DNA of 64,000 nucleotides from CAVYTF01 sp963708205 (GTDB lineage: Bacteria > Bacteroidota > Bacteroidia > Chitinophagales > Chitinophagaceae), in NCBI GenBank assembly GCA_963708205.1, contig OY970196.1, forward strand, positions 2,418,001 through 2,482,000, in the 5' to 3' direction. The notes beneath the pieces were generated by a model, which did not search any database, was not told the origin of the DNA, and saw nothing but the letters and a program-made list of their open reading frames with translations. The translations under genes were made by a program, and so were the position numbers. Shown piece after piece: positions 8,256 to 15,939 of this stretch (positions are counted from its first letter, which is position 1; every line of letters begins with the position of its first letter).

Positions 8256-9359
8256 ATGCCTATTTACATGGATGTACATATTGTGCCGGGTGTGAAAGCA
8301 AAAAATGTTGCGGATGCGCATCAAAAAGATCTGCTCCACCAGGAAGAATATGGCTGTACGTGCATGACTTATTGGATTGATGAAAAGCGAGAAAATGTTT
8401 TTTGTTTGATCGAAGCACCAACTAAAAAAGCCGTTGAAGAGATGCATGGCAAAGCGCACGGGCTTATTCCCAATAAAATAATTGAAGTAAAAAGTTCTTT
8501 GGTGGAATCTTTTTTAGGACGCATTTATGACCCTGAAAATGCAGAGATCACAGAAGATGGACTAAAGGTTTTTCATGATCCTTCATTTCGCATTTTGCTT
8601 GTCACAAAAACCAACGACATCAATTTGCTGAAGCATCAACTCGGCGCTGAAAAAGCAAATGAGCTTTTTAATATTTATAATAACATCATCCGTAAAAATA
8701 TTTCTGAACATTGCGGTCGTGAAGTGGAACATCAGAGTAGTGATTTTATTATTTCATTTTCATCAGCATCAAAGGCAATAACTTGCGCGTTGAATATTCA
8801 GTCAGCAATTAAAGAGGCTGAAACCCTTGATGCGCTTGCATTTAAAGCTGGCATCAACTCAGGCGAACCTGTTGAAAAAAGCAATAAACTTTTTGGTGAT
8901 ACGATTCAATTCGCAATGAATCTTTGTTGCATTGCAAAGGATAATCAAATTGCAGTTTCATCTTGCGTGAAAGAATTGGTTGCGAAAGATTTTTTTCAAA
9001 ATAAAAAGAATGAATTTTTATCACTTAATCCGAGTGATGAAAATTTATTGAAATTAATATTCACCAAGCTTGAAGAAAACTGGCAGGATGCAGATTTCGA
9101 CATCACGGATTATTGTCACGCAACGGCAATGAGCACATCGCAATTATACAGGAAAACAATTTCGCTCACAGGATTATCACTCAATATTCTATTAAAAGAT
9201 TTCAGGCTTGAAAAAGCGAAAGAGCTGATGAAAAAACAACATTATAATATTGCACAAATAACATTTGACTCAGGATTCACAAGCGCTTCATACTTCACAA
9301 AATGTTTTAAAAAGAAATACGGTTTATTGCCGATGGCTTATCTCGATCTTCTGCATTGA
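8256..9359 (+). CDS. DUF4242 / cyclase-homology-like / AraC-type HTH fusion regulator
   Basis: ATG at 8256 gives a 367-residue protein whose first residues (MPIYMDVHIVPG) already belong to the first domain; a longer reading from 8184 adds an unconvincing leader. Residues 1-90 are a DUF4242 ferredoxin-like domain, with the EEYGCTCMTYWIDEKRENVFCL core and an HGKAHG segment. Residues about 105-240 resemble a degenerate class III cyclase homology domain (ILLVTKTND, FKAGINSGEPVE, LFGDTIQFAMNLC), but the metal-binding Asp pair is not evident. Residues about 265-365 are an AraC/XylS pair of helix-turn-helices ending SYFTKCFKKKYG. It is probably a ligand-sensing transcription factor for the adjacent secreted DUF4242 gene. 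Confidence 0.8.
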   Translation: MPIYMDVHIVPGVKAKNVADAHQKDLLHQEEYGCTCMTYWIDEKRENVFCLIEAPTKKAVEEMHGKAHGLIPNKIIEVKSSLVESFLGRIYDPENAEITEDGLKVFHDPSFRILLVTKTNDINLLKHQLGAEKANELFNIYNNIIRKNISEHCGREVEHQSSDFIISFSSASKAITCALNIQSAIKEAETLDALAFKAGINSGEPVEKSNKLFGDTIQFAMNLCCIAKDNQIAVSSCVKELVAKDFFQNKKNEFLSLNPSDENLLKLIFTKLEENWQDADFDITDYCHATAMSTSQLYRKTISLTGLSLNILLKDFRLEKAKELMKKQHYNIAQITFDSGFTSASYFTKCFKKKYGLLPMAYLDLLH

Positions 9360-9387
9360 TTATTTTTTCTGCGATTTAATTTTACCA

Positions 9388-9436
9388 TTAATTGAACGAT
9401 TTGAACTATATCGTTTTTCATTTATTGAATGATTTG
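9388..9436 (+). promoter_or_regulatory. direct repeat, candidate AraC-type operator
   Basis: Two 16-bp copies, TTAATTGAACGATTTG (9388-9403) and TTTATTGAATGATTTG (9421-9436), match at 14 of 16 positions. They start 33 bp apart, about three helical turns. They lie between the AraC-fusion gene and the DUF4242 gene it probably controls. AraC-family proteins usually bind direct repeats on one face of the helix, so the spacing fits. No protein-binding data exist here, so the role is inferred. Confidence 0.45.
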
Positions 9437-9498
9437 TTATAGGCTTAAGGCGTTTCATGATAGTAGATTTGATTATTCAAAAACATAAAACTAAAATC

Positions 9499-9882
9499 AT
9501 GAAAAAGATTACAAAATGCCTCCTAATTATTGCCATCATGCTGTTTGCCAGTTACACATCAATGGCACAAACAACAACCGACACGTCAAAAAATAAATCA
9601 ACAACAATGAAAACTTATTTGATTGAAAGAGACATCCCGGGTGCAGGTCAATTAACGCCTGAACAACTGAAAGGCATCTCACAAAAATCCTGCAGCGTAT
9701 TGAAAAACATGGGACCCGGTATTGAATGGATTCAAAGCTATGTGACGGATGATAAAATCTTTTGTGTATACAAAGCAACGAGCGAAGATCTGATACGCGA
9801 ACATGGAAAAGAAGGCGGATTTCCTGTAACGAAAATTACTGAAGTTGATACGCAAATAAGTCCTGCGACAGCGAAGCAGTAA
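9499..9882 (+). CDS. secreted DUF4242 domain protein
   Basis: Starting at ATG 9499 gives 127 residues with a classic signal peptide: MKK, a hydrophobic core LLIIAIMLFA, and cleavage after SMAQ (about residue 24). A Thr/Ser/Lys linker follows, then a DUF4242 domain from about residue 37 (MKTYLIERDIPGAGQL, then CVYKA, then IREHGKEGGFP). DUF4242 proteins are small ferredoxin-like folds; one actinobacterial member is reported to bind nickel. It lies 139 bp after the regulator that carries the same domain at its N-terminus, separated by the direct repeat at 9388-9436. The pair therefore looks like a regulator and its target. An intrinsic terminator follows at 9908. Confidence 0.8.
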   Translation: MKKITKCLLIIAIMLFASYTSMAQTTTDTSKNKSTTMKTYLIERDIPGAGQLTPEQLKGISQKSCSVLKNMGPGIEWIQSYVTDDKIFCVYKATSEDLIREHGKEGGFPVTKITEVDTQISPATAKQ

Positions 9883-9907
9883 TTGATTTTGGAATGCTTT
9901 TATTTGA

Positions 9908-9932
9908 AACCCGTACTGTGCGGGTTTTTTTT
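9908..9932 (+). terminator. intrinsic terminator after the secreted DUF4242 gene
   Basis: AACCCG (9908-9913) pairs with CGGGTT (9921-9926) around a 7-nt loop and is followed by a run of T, a standard rho-independent terminator 26 bp after the stop codon. Confidence 0.85.
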
Positions 9933-10067
9933 GTAATGTTTAAGAGATGCTTTGCTTCTCATCTTTTTTCTTTAGTCTGGAGATTAGTTTATAATTAGTT
10001 ATTAGAAAAATTTCTTTCTTCTTTTTACTATTTTTGCTGCCCGAAAATTATGTGGCTGTGGAATATT

Positions 10068-10157
10068 GCTGCGTATTGAGGCGAACGTATAAGAGTTTCC
10101 AATTTGCTGCTTTGACACGCAAATTGCCCAATGTACGTTTGATAGTAGCAATACAGC
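10068..10157. repeat. imperfect 90-bp inverted repeat upstream of ffh
   Basis: The gap 9883-10185 (303 bp) holds a terminator at its left end, AT-rich DNA without visible signals in the middle, and this dyad. Four blocks, GCTG, TATTG, AACGTA and CAATTTGC, occur in the left arm (10068-10107) and again in order as reverse complements in the right arm (10119-10157), around an 11-nt centre. The ffh promoter elements lie in the centre and the right arm. It may be a regulatory dyad or a decayed mobile repeat. It does not contain the conserved apical loop of SRP RNA. Confidence 0.5.
10111..10141 (+). promoter_or_regulatory. promoter of ffh
   Basis: TTTG at 10111-10114 and TACGTTTG at 10134-10141 are separated by exactly 19 bp, a full match to the Bacteroidota consensus TTTG-N19-TAnnTTTG. 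Transcription should start near 10147 and give a leader of about 40 nt before the ffh ATG. Confidence 0.7.
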
Positions 10158-10185
10158 ATGGCTCAAAAATCTTTAAAGAAATAAC

Positions 10186-11508
10186 ATGTTTAATAATCTT
10201 ACGGAGCGTTTAGAATCTGCCTTTAAAAACATCAAAGGCGAGGCGCGCATCAATGAACTGAACATCGCGAATACGATAAAAGATATTCGCCGCGCGCTGA
10301 TCGATGCGGATGTGAATTATAAAATTGCGAAAGAGTTTACCGATAAAGTAAAAGACAAAGCGACGGGTGAAAAAGTGATCAACGCCATTTCTCCGGGACA
10401 GTTGATGGTGAAAATTGTGAAGGATGAACTTGTGGAATTGATGGGCGGAAGTGAAGCGGAATTCAACATCACGGGAAATCCTGCGGTGATACTGATCGCG
10501 GGTTTGCAGGGTTCGGGTAAAACAACTTTCAGCGGTAAGCTGGCGAATTATTTAAAAACAAAAAAAGGTAAATCTCCGTTGCTTGTTGCGGCAGATATTT
10601 ATCGTCCCGCGGCGATTGATCAGCTCGAAGTTTTGGCTTCGCAAATTGGTGTTGATGTTTATGCAGAAAGAGAAAATAAAGATGCGGTGAGCATTGTGCA
10701 GAATGCAATCAAAGAAGCGAAAAGCAAAAATAAAAATGTTGTCATCATAGATACTGCGGGTCGTTTGGCAATTGATGAAGTGATGATGACGGAAGTGAAG
10801 AATGTGAAAGATGCAGTGAAGCCAAATGAAATTTTATTTGTTGTTGATTCGATGACGGGACAGGATGCTGTGAACACTGCAAAAGCATTTAATGATAAGC
10901 TTGATTTCAGCGGCGTTGTTTTAACAAAGCTTGATGGCGATACACGCGGCGGCGCTGCACTTTCCATTAAATACACAGTTGAAAAACCGATCAAATTTGT
11001 GAGCAGCGGCGAGAAGATGGATACGCTTGATGTGTTTTATCCTGAACGTATGGCGCAAAGAATTTTGGGCATGGGCGACATCACTTCGCTGGTTGAAAAA
11101 GCGCAGGAACAATTTAATGAAGCTGAGGCAAGAAGACTGGAAAAAAAGATCCGCAAAAATCAATTTGACTTCCAGGATTTTTTGGATCAGTTGCAGCAAA
11201 TAAAAAAAATGGGCAACCTGAAAGACCTGATGGGAATGATACCGGGAATGGGCAAAGCGATAAAAGATGTTGAAATAAGTGATGATGCATTCAAAGGTGT
11301 TGAGTCCATTATTCATTCAATGACGCCGTTTGAAAGAGCAAATCCTGACAGCATCAACCCAAGCCGCAAAGCACGGATAGCACAGGGTTGCGGCAAAAAA
11401 GCGGAAGATGTAAATGCGCTGATGAAACAGTTTGAACAGATGCGCGGCATGATGAAGATGATGAATAAAATGCCGATGGGAAAGCTGATGCCGGGAATGA
11501 AACGTTAA
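10186..11508 (+). CDS. ffh: signal recognition particle protein Ffh
   Basis: The 440-residue protein has the full Ffh layout. The N domain helical bundle covers about 1-90. The NG GTPase has P-loop GLQGSGKTT at 106-114, DTAGRL and TKLDGDTRGGAAL. The methionine-rich M domain covers about 320-440 and ends MMKMMNKMPMGKLMPGMKR. Ffh binds SRP RNA and hydrophobic signal sequences on ribosomes and delivers them to FtsY for co-translational membrane insertion. The gene has its own strong promoter and a perfect intrinsic terminator, so it is a single-gene transcription unit. Codon use is richer in GC than in neighbouring genes, as expected for a highly expressed gene. Confidence 0.98.
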   Translation: MFNNLTERLESAFKNIKGEARINELNIANTIKDIRRALIDADVNYKIAKEFTDKVKDKATGEKVINAISPGQLMVKIVKDELVELMGGSEAEFNITGNPAVILIAGLQGSGKTTFSGKLANYLKTKKGKSPLLVAADIYRPAAIDQLEVLASQIGVDVYAERENKDAVSIVQNAIKEAKSKNKNVVIIDTAGRLAIDEVMMTEVKNVKDAVKPNEILFVVDSMTGQDAVNTAKAFNDKLDFSGVVLTKLDGDTRGGAALSIKYTVEKPIKFVSSGEKMDTLDVFYPERMAQRILGMGDITSLVEKAQEQFNEAEARRLEKKIRKNQFDFQDFLDQLQQIKKMGNLKDLMGMIPGMGKAIKDVEISDDAFKGVESIIHSMTPFERANPDSINPSRKARIAQGCGKKAEDVNALMKQFEQMRGMMKMMNKMPMGKLMPGMKR

Positions 11509-11545
11509 TTGACAATGGAGAATTGATAATTGAGAATTTTATAGA

Positions 11546-11579
11546 AACTCTTCAAATTTTTTGAAGAGTTTTTTGTTTT
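11546..11579 (+). terminator. intrinsic terminator of ffh
   Basis: AACTCTTCAA (11546-11555) and TTGAAGAGTT (11561-11570) form a perfect 10-bp stem with a short loop, followed by TTTTGTTTT, 38 bp after the ffh stop codon. Confidence 0.9.
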
Positions 11580-11593
11580 GATATTTTTATTTT

Positions 11594-11647
11594 GATACCA
11601 ACATTTGTATTTCATAGCATCATCGTTGCGTCGCAATCCTTTCATCT
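11594..11647 (+). repeat. dispersed repeat, copy A
   Basis: The copy begins GATACCAAC and contains the core ATCGTTGCGTCGCAATCC, with dyad arms TTGCG and CGCAA, ending TTTCATCT. Its 37-bp core (11610-11646) matches copy C at 39655-39691 in 36 of 37 positions. Copy B at 13170-13224 is in inverted orientation, so A and B enclose the APC permease gene with GATACCAAC at both outer ends. Confidence 0.75.
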
Positions 11648-11723
11648 GCAGAATATAAATTGGACTATAGTTTCAGTTCAAAATTTATTATTTATTCAAA
11701 TCAAAAATTTTAAAGCAAATATT

Positions 11724-13055
11724 TTATTGGAAGAACGGCCATTCTTTTTTTGCTTTCGCTTTAATGAAATAAACAATTGCGCCGAGTAATAAAACTGCAA
11801 TTCCCCATTTCATCATTTCTTTTGTTGAATAAAATATCAGCGCCCAGATAATTATTGCAAGCAAAACAGGCAAGGGAAATAAAGGCATTTTCCATTTGAA
11901 AAAATTTCTTCCTTTTCTTTTTGATAATAAAAATAAGCCGACAGACTGCCCGATAAATTGTGCAATAATACGCATGGCAAGTATCGCAGAAATTGCATCT
12001 GCAAGCCTTACATACAAACTCAGGCAAAAAGCAACAGTTCCTAAAAATAACAAGGAGATATGCGGAATTTTTTTTGTTGGATGTTCTTTTGCAAACACTT
12101 TAAAAAATGCGCCATCCTTTGCTGCTGCGTACGGAATGCGGCTGTAGCCAAGGGTTGCAGAGAATACACTTGCAAAGGCAACCCATAAAATTAATGCGGT
12201 TGCGATCAAAGCTGCTGTTGGTCCGGCAATAGTTTTTATAAAATCGCTGACAACAAATTTGCTTGAGGTAATGGTATTAAAGGGCAACACAGAAGCAACA
12301 CTGATATTCATGAGTAAATACAAAGCAGCAATGCAGATGATAGAAATGATCATGCTGCGGGGAATATTTTTTTGCGGATTAATGATGTCTCCACCAAGAT
12401 GGCAAACATTATAATAACCAAGATAACTGTAAACAGTTTTCACGCTTGCAAAACCAAGTGCTGCTGCAAACGCTGAATTAAAATGCAAGCCATCGTTCAT
12501 GTTTTTAATTGGTGTTAAAAAGTTGCCGTGAAATATTCCACCACCAATTATCCATGCCATTGTAATTAAAACCCCAAGCCAAAGCAGCACACTGATCTTG
12601 CCAATCGTTTCAATTTTTCTGTATAATAATATCACGATCAAAACAACAACACTGCCGCTAACAACTTTTGATGTTACGTTATTCAGCGGTACTAAATAAC
12701 TGAAGTATTGTGCAAAGCCGATTGCTGCAGAAGCTATTACCAGCGGGGCTTGCAGCATTGTTTGCCAAACAAATAAAAAACTCATGAGCTTGCCCCAATT
12801 TTTTCCAAAGCCTTCTTTTAAAAAATTATAACTGCCGCCGGCAAGTGGAAATGTTGCGCCAAACTCACTCCATGTCATTGCATCAAGAATAGATAATACA
12901 GCACCTGCGATCCAGGCATATAAAAATGCTGGAGAGCCAATTGTTTGCGCCACAAAACTTAAAACAACAAATGGCCCGATGCCAACCATATCCGTCATGT
13001 TGATGGCTGTGGCCTGTAATAAATTTATTTTTCTTTCGGGTAAATTTTGTGACAT
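11724..13055 (-). CDS. APC superfamily amino acid permease
   Basis: ATG at 13055 gives a 443-residue integral membrane protein starting MSQNLPERKINLLQATAINM; a longer reading from 13097 adds 14 unlikely residues. The first helix carries DMVGIGPFVVLSF, the broken TM1 with a GIG motif where APC transporters hold the substrate amino group. GGSYNFLKEGFGKNWG is the typical sequence after TM2. About twelve hydrophobic segments follow. It probably imports amino acids or amines by proton or sodium symport; the substrate is unknown. Inverted copies of a dispersed repeat lie on both sides (11594-11647 and 13170-13224). Confidence 0.85.
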   Translation of the reverse strand: MSQNLPERKINLLQATAINMTDMVGIGPFVVLSFVAQTIGSPAFLYAWIAGAVLSILDAMTWSEFGATFPLAGGSYNFLKEGFGKNWGKLMSFLFVWQTMLQAPLVIASAAIGFAQYFSYLVPLNNVTSKVVSGSVVVLIVILLYRKIETIGKISVLLWLGVLITMAWIIGGGIFHGNFLTPIKNMNDGLHFNSAFAAALGFASVKTVYSYLGYYNVCHLGGDIINPQKNIPRSMIISIICIAALYLLMNISVASVLPFNTITSSKFVVSDFIKTIAGPTAALIATALILWVAFASVFSATLGYSRIPYAAAKDGAFFKVFAKEHPTKKIPHISLLFLGTVAFCLSLYVRLADAISAILAMRIIAQFIGQSVGLFLLSKRKGRNFFKWKMPLFPLPVLLAIIIWALIFYSTKEMMKWGIAVLLLGAIVYFIKAKAKKEWPFFQ

Positions 13056-13169
13056 GTGAACTACAATAATAGTATTTCTTTGTTGTAAGATGCACAACTT
13101 TAATTATGGATATAAATGAAAATCAGGTGAGAATAAATATTTGAAACGCATGCTTAATAGTAAAGAGAA

Positions 13170-13224
13170 AGATGAACGTAATGCGACGCAACGATGATTA
13201 ACCGGAGTTGTAAAAGTTGGTATC
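13170..13224 (-). repeat. dispersed repeat, copy B (inverted)
   Basis: Read on the minus strand it begins TTTTGATACCAAC, keeps the 17-bp block ATCATCGTTGCGTCGCA at the same distance as copy A, and ends GTTCATCT. The middle part has diverged from A and C. It stands between the start of the permease gene and the GH13 gene. Confidence 0.65.
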
Positions 13225-13258
13225 AAAAAAAAATTTCAACAATGTCAACGCGCAATAA

Positions 13259-14530
13259 ATGAGTGAAAATTTTCCGACAGTATCCTGGGCAAATGCATCA
13301 AACATCTATGAAGTAAATGTGCGGCAATACAGTATTGACGGTACTTTCAGCGCTTTTGCAAAACATCTTCGCCGACTGAAAGAAATGGGTGTAGATATTT
13401 TATGGTTGATGCCGATAACGCCGATAAGCATAAAAAAAAGGCAGGGCACACTTGGCAGTTATTATGCATGCAGCAGTTATATAAAAATAAATAGTGAGTT
13501 TGGAACGATGGACGATTTTAAAAATTTAGTGAAAGAAACACATGCGCTTGGAATGAAAATAATTATTGATTGGGTTGCCAACCATACTGGTTGCGATCAT
13601 GAATGGATGGACGAGCATGATGATTTTTTTGCAAAAGATGAGAACGGAAATTATACTGAAAGAAATGGTTGGCAGGATGTTGTTGATTTAGATCATAGTA
13701 ATGAAAACATGCGCATTGCAATGATAGATGCGATGAAATTTTGGATCAATGACTGTGATATAGATGGCTTTCGCTGCGACATGGCACACCTTGTGCCGCT
13801 TGACTTCTGGCATGATGCAAGAACGCAATGTGATGCAGTAAAACCATTGCTCTGGCTTGCAGAATGTGAGGTTGTGGCATATCATGAAGTATTTGATGTT
13901 ACGTATGCCTGGGAATGGATGCATGTTAGTGAGCTGTTTGAAAAAAAGCAAAATACCTTGCAGCAAATGAATGATGTGCTGAATAAATATTTGAAGTATC
14001 CGCAAGGTGCACAGAAAATATTTTTTACTTCTAATCATGATGAGAATAGCTGGAATGGAACAGAATATGAAAAATATGGAAATGCTGCGAAAGCCTTTGC
14101 TGTATTGACTTGTACGTTTCCGGGAATGCCTTTGATCTATAGTGGTCAGGAGTTACCGAATTATAAAAGATTGAATTTTTTTGATAAAGATTTGATTGAT
14201 TGGAATGATGAACAACCACTGCTTCAAGAGTTTTATAAAACGTTGCTGAATGCAAGGAAAAGTTGCAAAGCATTTCAACAAGGAATGGAAATATTTTTTT
14301 TGCCGACAAAATATTATGACCAGGTTTTAGTTTATTTATTGGTTAATGATAGTGACAAAGCGTTAGTGATATTGAACTTTACAGATTGGCAGGATCTGCA
14401 GTTTGAAATATCTAACGAACAATTGAATGGAAAGTTTAAAAATATTTTTTCAGGAAATGAATATTCTTTTGAAGACCCTATGCCCGTTGAGTTGCAGGCT
14501 TTTGAGTTTGCAGTCTATATAAAGCAATAA
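13259..14530 (+). CDS. alpha-amylase family glycoside hydrolase (GH13)
   Basis: The 423-residue protein contains the four GH13 regions in order: DWVANH (about 104-109), GFRCDMAH with the nucleophile Asp174, LAECE with the acid/base Glu202, and FTSNHDEN with the transition-state Asp261. A short beta-sandwich C domain follows (about 340-423). The N-terminus enters the barrel directly (IYEVNVRQYS) and has no signal peptide, so it should act in the cytoplasm on maltodextrins or glycogen-derived glucans. It is followed 10 bp later by a small membrane protein gene. Substrate and bond specificity cannot be told from sequence alone. Confidence 0.9.
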   Translation: MSENFPTVSWANASNIYEVNVRQYSIDGTFSAFAKHLRRLKEMGVDILWLMPITPISIKKRQGTLGSYYACSSYIKINSEFGTMDDFKNLVKETHALGMKIIIDWVANHTGCDHEWMDEHDDFFAKDENGNYTERNGWQDVVDLDHSNENMRIAMIDAMKFWINDCDIDGFRCDMAHLVPLDFWHDARTQCDAVKPLLWLAECEVVAYHEVFDVTYAWEWMHVSELFEKKQNTLQQMNDVLNKYLKYPQGAQKIFFTSNHDENSWNGTEYEKYGNAAKAFAVLTCTFPGMPLIYSGQELPNYKRLNFFDKDLIDWNDEQPLLQEFYKTLLNARKSCKAFQQGMEIFFLPTKYYDQVLVYLLVNDSDKALVILNFTDWQDLQFEISNEQLNGKFKNIFSGNEYSFEDPMPVELQAFEFAVYIKQ

Positions 14531-14540
14531 AAATGTCAGC

Positions 14541-15026
14541 ATGAAAAATATGAATGTAATAATTGCTTCAAAAATTGGTTTTGGAAAAACTTTTGTTGCA
14601 ACCTTGATTGCTTTTGCATTGCTTGAAATTATTTTTCTAGTAATAGAAACAAGAGTTGATTTTGCAAATGGTGTGATATTTTTTCTTAATACCCAGTTGA
14701 ATTACCAGTTTGGTATTATGCTGATAATTATTTTTTTACTGACGGGTATTTTTGGCGGTGTTGCAGGAAAAGAAATTATGATAAGAAGGAAAAATTATGT
14801 AGGAGTTGCAATAAAATATAGCCTTGCGATCATTTTCATCGTGCTTTTGTACATTATAATAATGATAATGATTGGTGATCCAAATTTATCTGCGGAAAGC
14901 GTTCAGGCAATTGTTGCGCAAACGTTTTCCAAAACCAGTTTTGATATTATTATTCCTATAATTATTGTTTGGTTGATCGCTTGCTGGCAAATAAAATTGT
15001 TGTCAGAAAAGCTACGACTCTCTTAA
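14541..15026 (+). CDS. four-helix integral membrane protein of unknown function
   Basis: I do not recognise a family. The 161-residue protein has four hydrophobic helices at about 14-35, 53-75, 86-110 and 130-152 (FVATLIAFALLEIIFL, FGIMLIIIFLLTGIFGG, SLAIIFIVLLYIIIMIMIG, IIIPIIIVWLIACW) joined by short polar loops. It starts 10 bp after the GH13 gene on the same strand and is probably co-transcribed with it. It ends 3 bp before the convergent glycosyltransferase gene. Nothing in it suggests catalysis. Confidence 0.65.
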   Translation: MKNMNVIIASKIGFGKTFVATLIAFALLEIIFLVIETRVDFANGVIFFLNTQLNYQFGIMLIIIFLLTGIFGGVAGKEIMIRRKNYVGVAIKYSLAIIFIVLLYIIIMIMIGDPNLSAESVQAIVAQTFSKTSFDIIIPIIIVWLIACWQIKLLSEKLRLS

Positions 15027-15029
15027 AGA

Positions 15030-15884
15030 TTATTTAATTTTTCCCATGTTTCCTTTCGTAAAATCTTTGCGGGCCCGAATTAGATATGTAATAGATTTTA
15101 ACGGTTTTCTTCCATAAAACAAACACTCTTTTATTTGTCGCAACACATCTTTTTTAATTCTTGTAATACAATCTAAATTATGTTTTCGAAATTTATTTTC
15201 TAGATACAGCACATTGCGCAGTTTGTAATAGCAACGAAGTGGCGAGTAAATCTCTTTGTGTTTTTTTATGAGAAAAAAACTTTTTATTGATGCGCGATAA
15301 ACCTTTTCACCCATCTCATGCTTTAAAAAAATATTAGTGAATTGAATATTCTGATAGCCGGAAATAATTGTGCGAATGCAGTAATCATGATCAATGGAAT
15401 CAATAAAAAGATTTTCATCAAAGGGTCCGATTTTTTTATACAATGCAAGATTTAATAAAGTTCCTGAAGTAATAAGATCATCAGAAGCCATGCTGGCGCA
15501 GCTTTTTGGGCTCTTTTCATTTATAAAATGTTTTATTCCAAACTGTGCTGTATTATTTTTTTGGGGTAACGAATTGAAACAATCAAAGTAACTTTTTATA
15601 TTTTCTTCTGTAAATTTAGAATCCTGATCCATCGTTAAAAGCCAGTCAAAGTTATTCTCAATTGCTATTTCGCAAGCTGTGTTTAATCGTTTTGCAATGC
15701 CTTCATTTTTGCCATCATGAAAATATTCAGCCTTTAAAAGCTTATTAAAAACTGATTGGAGACTTACTTTTTTTTCCGTGTTATCAAATACAAAAATTTT
15801 TTCTACATAATTATAATAGGAAGCAATATTCAAAGAAATATTTTCATTAGGATTATATAAAATAACTACAGCAGCTATCTTCAT
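15030..15884 (-). CDS. family 2 glycosyltransferase, rhamnosyltransferase-like
   Basis: The 284-residue protein begins AAVVILYNPNENI, the nucleotide-binding strand of GT-A enzymes of the rhamnosyltransferase type. It carries the metal-binding motif as LLTMDQDSKF (about 83-92), and DSIDHDYCIR (about 166-175) supplies the catalytic-base region. It transfers a sugar from a nucleotide donor to a growing glycan; donor and acceptor are unknown. It is divergent from the next glycosyltransferase across 55 bp and belongs to a group of five such genes at 15.0-20.7 kb. Confidence 0.85.
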   Translation of the reverse strand: MKIAAVVILYNPNENISLNIASYYNYVEKIFVFDNTEKKVSLQSVFNKLLKAEYFHDGKNEGIAKRLNTACEIAIENNFDWLLTMDQDSKFTEENIKSYFDCFNSLPQKNNTAQFGIKHFINEKSPKSCASMASDDLITSGTLLNLALYKKIGPFDENLFIDSIDHDYCIRTIISGYQNIQFTNIFLKHEMGEKVYRASIKSFFLIKKHKEIYSPLRCYYKLRNVLYLENKFRKHNLDCITRIKKDVLRQIKECLFYGRKPLKSITYLIRARKDFTKGNMGKIK

Positions 15885-15939
15885 AAGATTAAAAATAATA
15901 CCTTGTTATCGTAATTAATTTATTATTTATTGTGTAAAA

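Noticed and set aside
10068..10157. Hairpin before ffh as the SRP RNA gene (ffs)
   Set aside because: The conserved apical GGAAG..GCAGC-type loop region of bacterial SRP RNA is absent, the pairing is in separate blocks, and a promoter lies within it.
11594..13224. Insertion sequence around the permease gene
   Set aside because: Inverted ends exist, but there is no transposase frame and no clear target-site duplication. It is reported only as a repeat-bounded segment.
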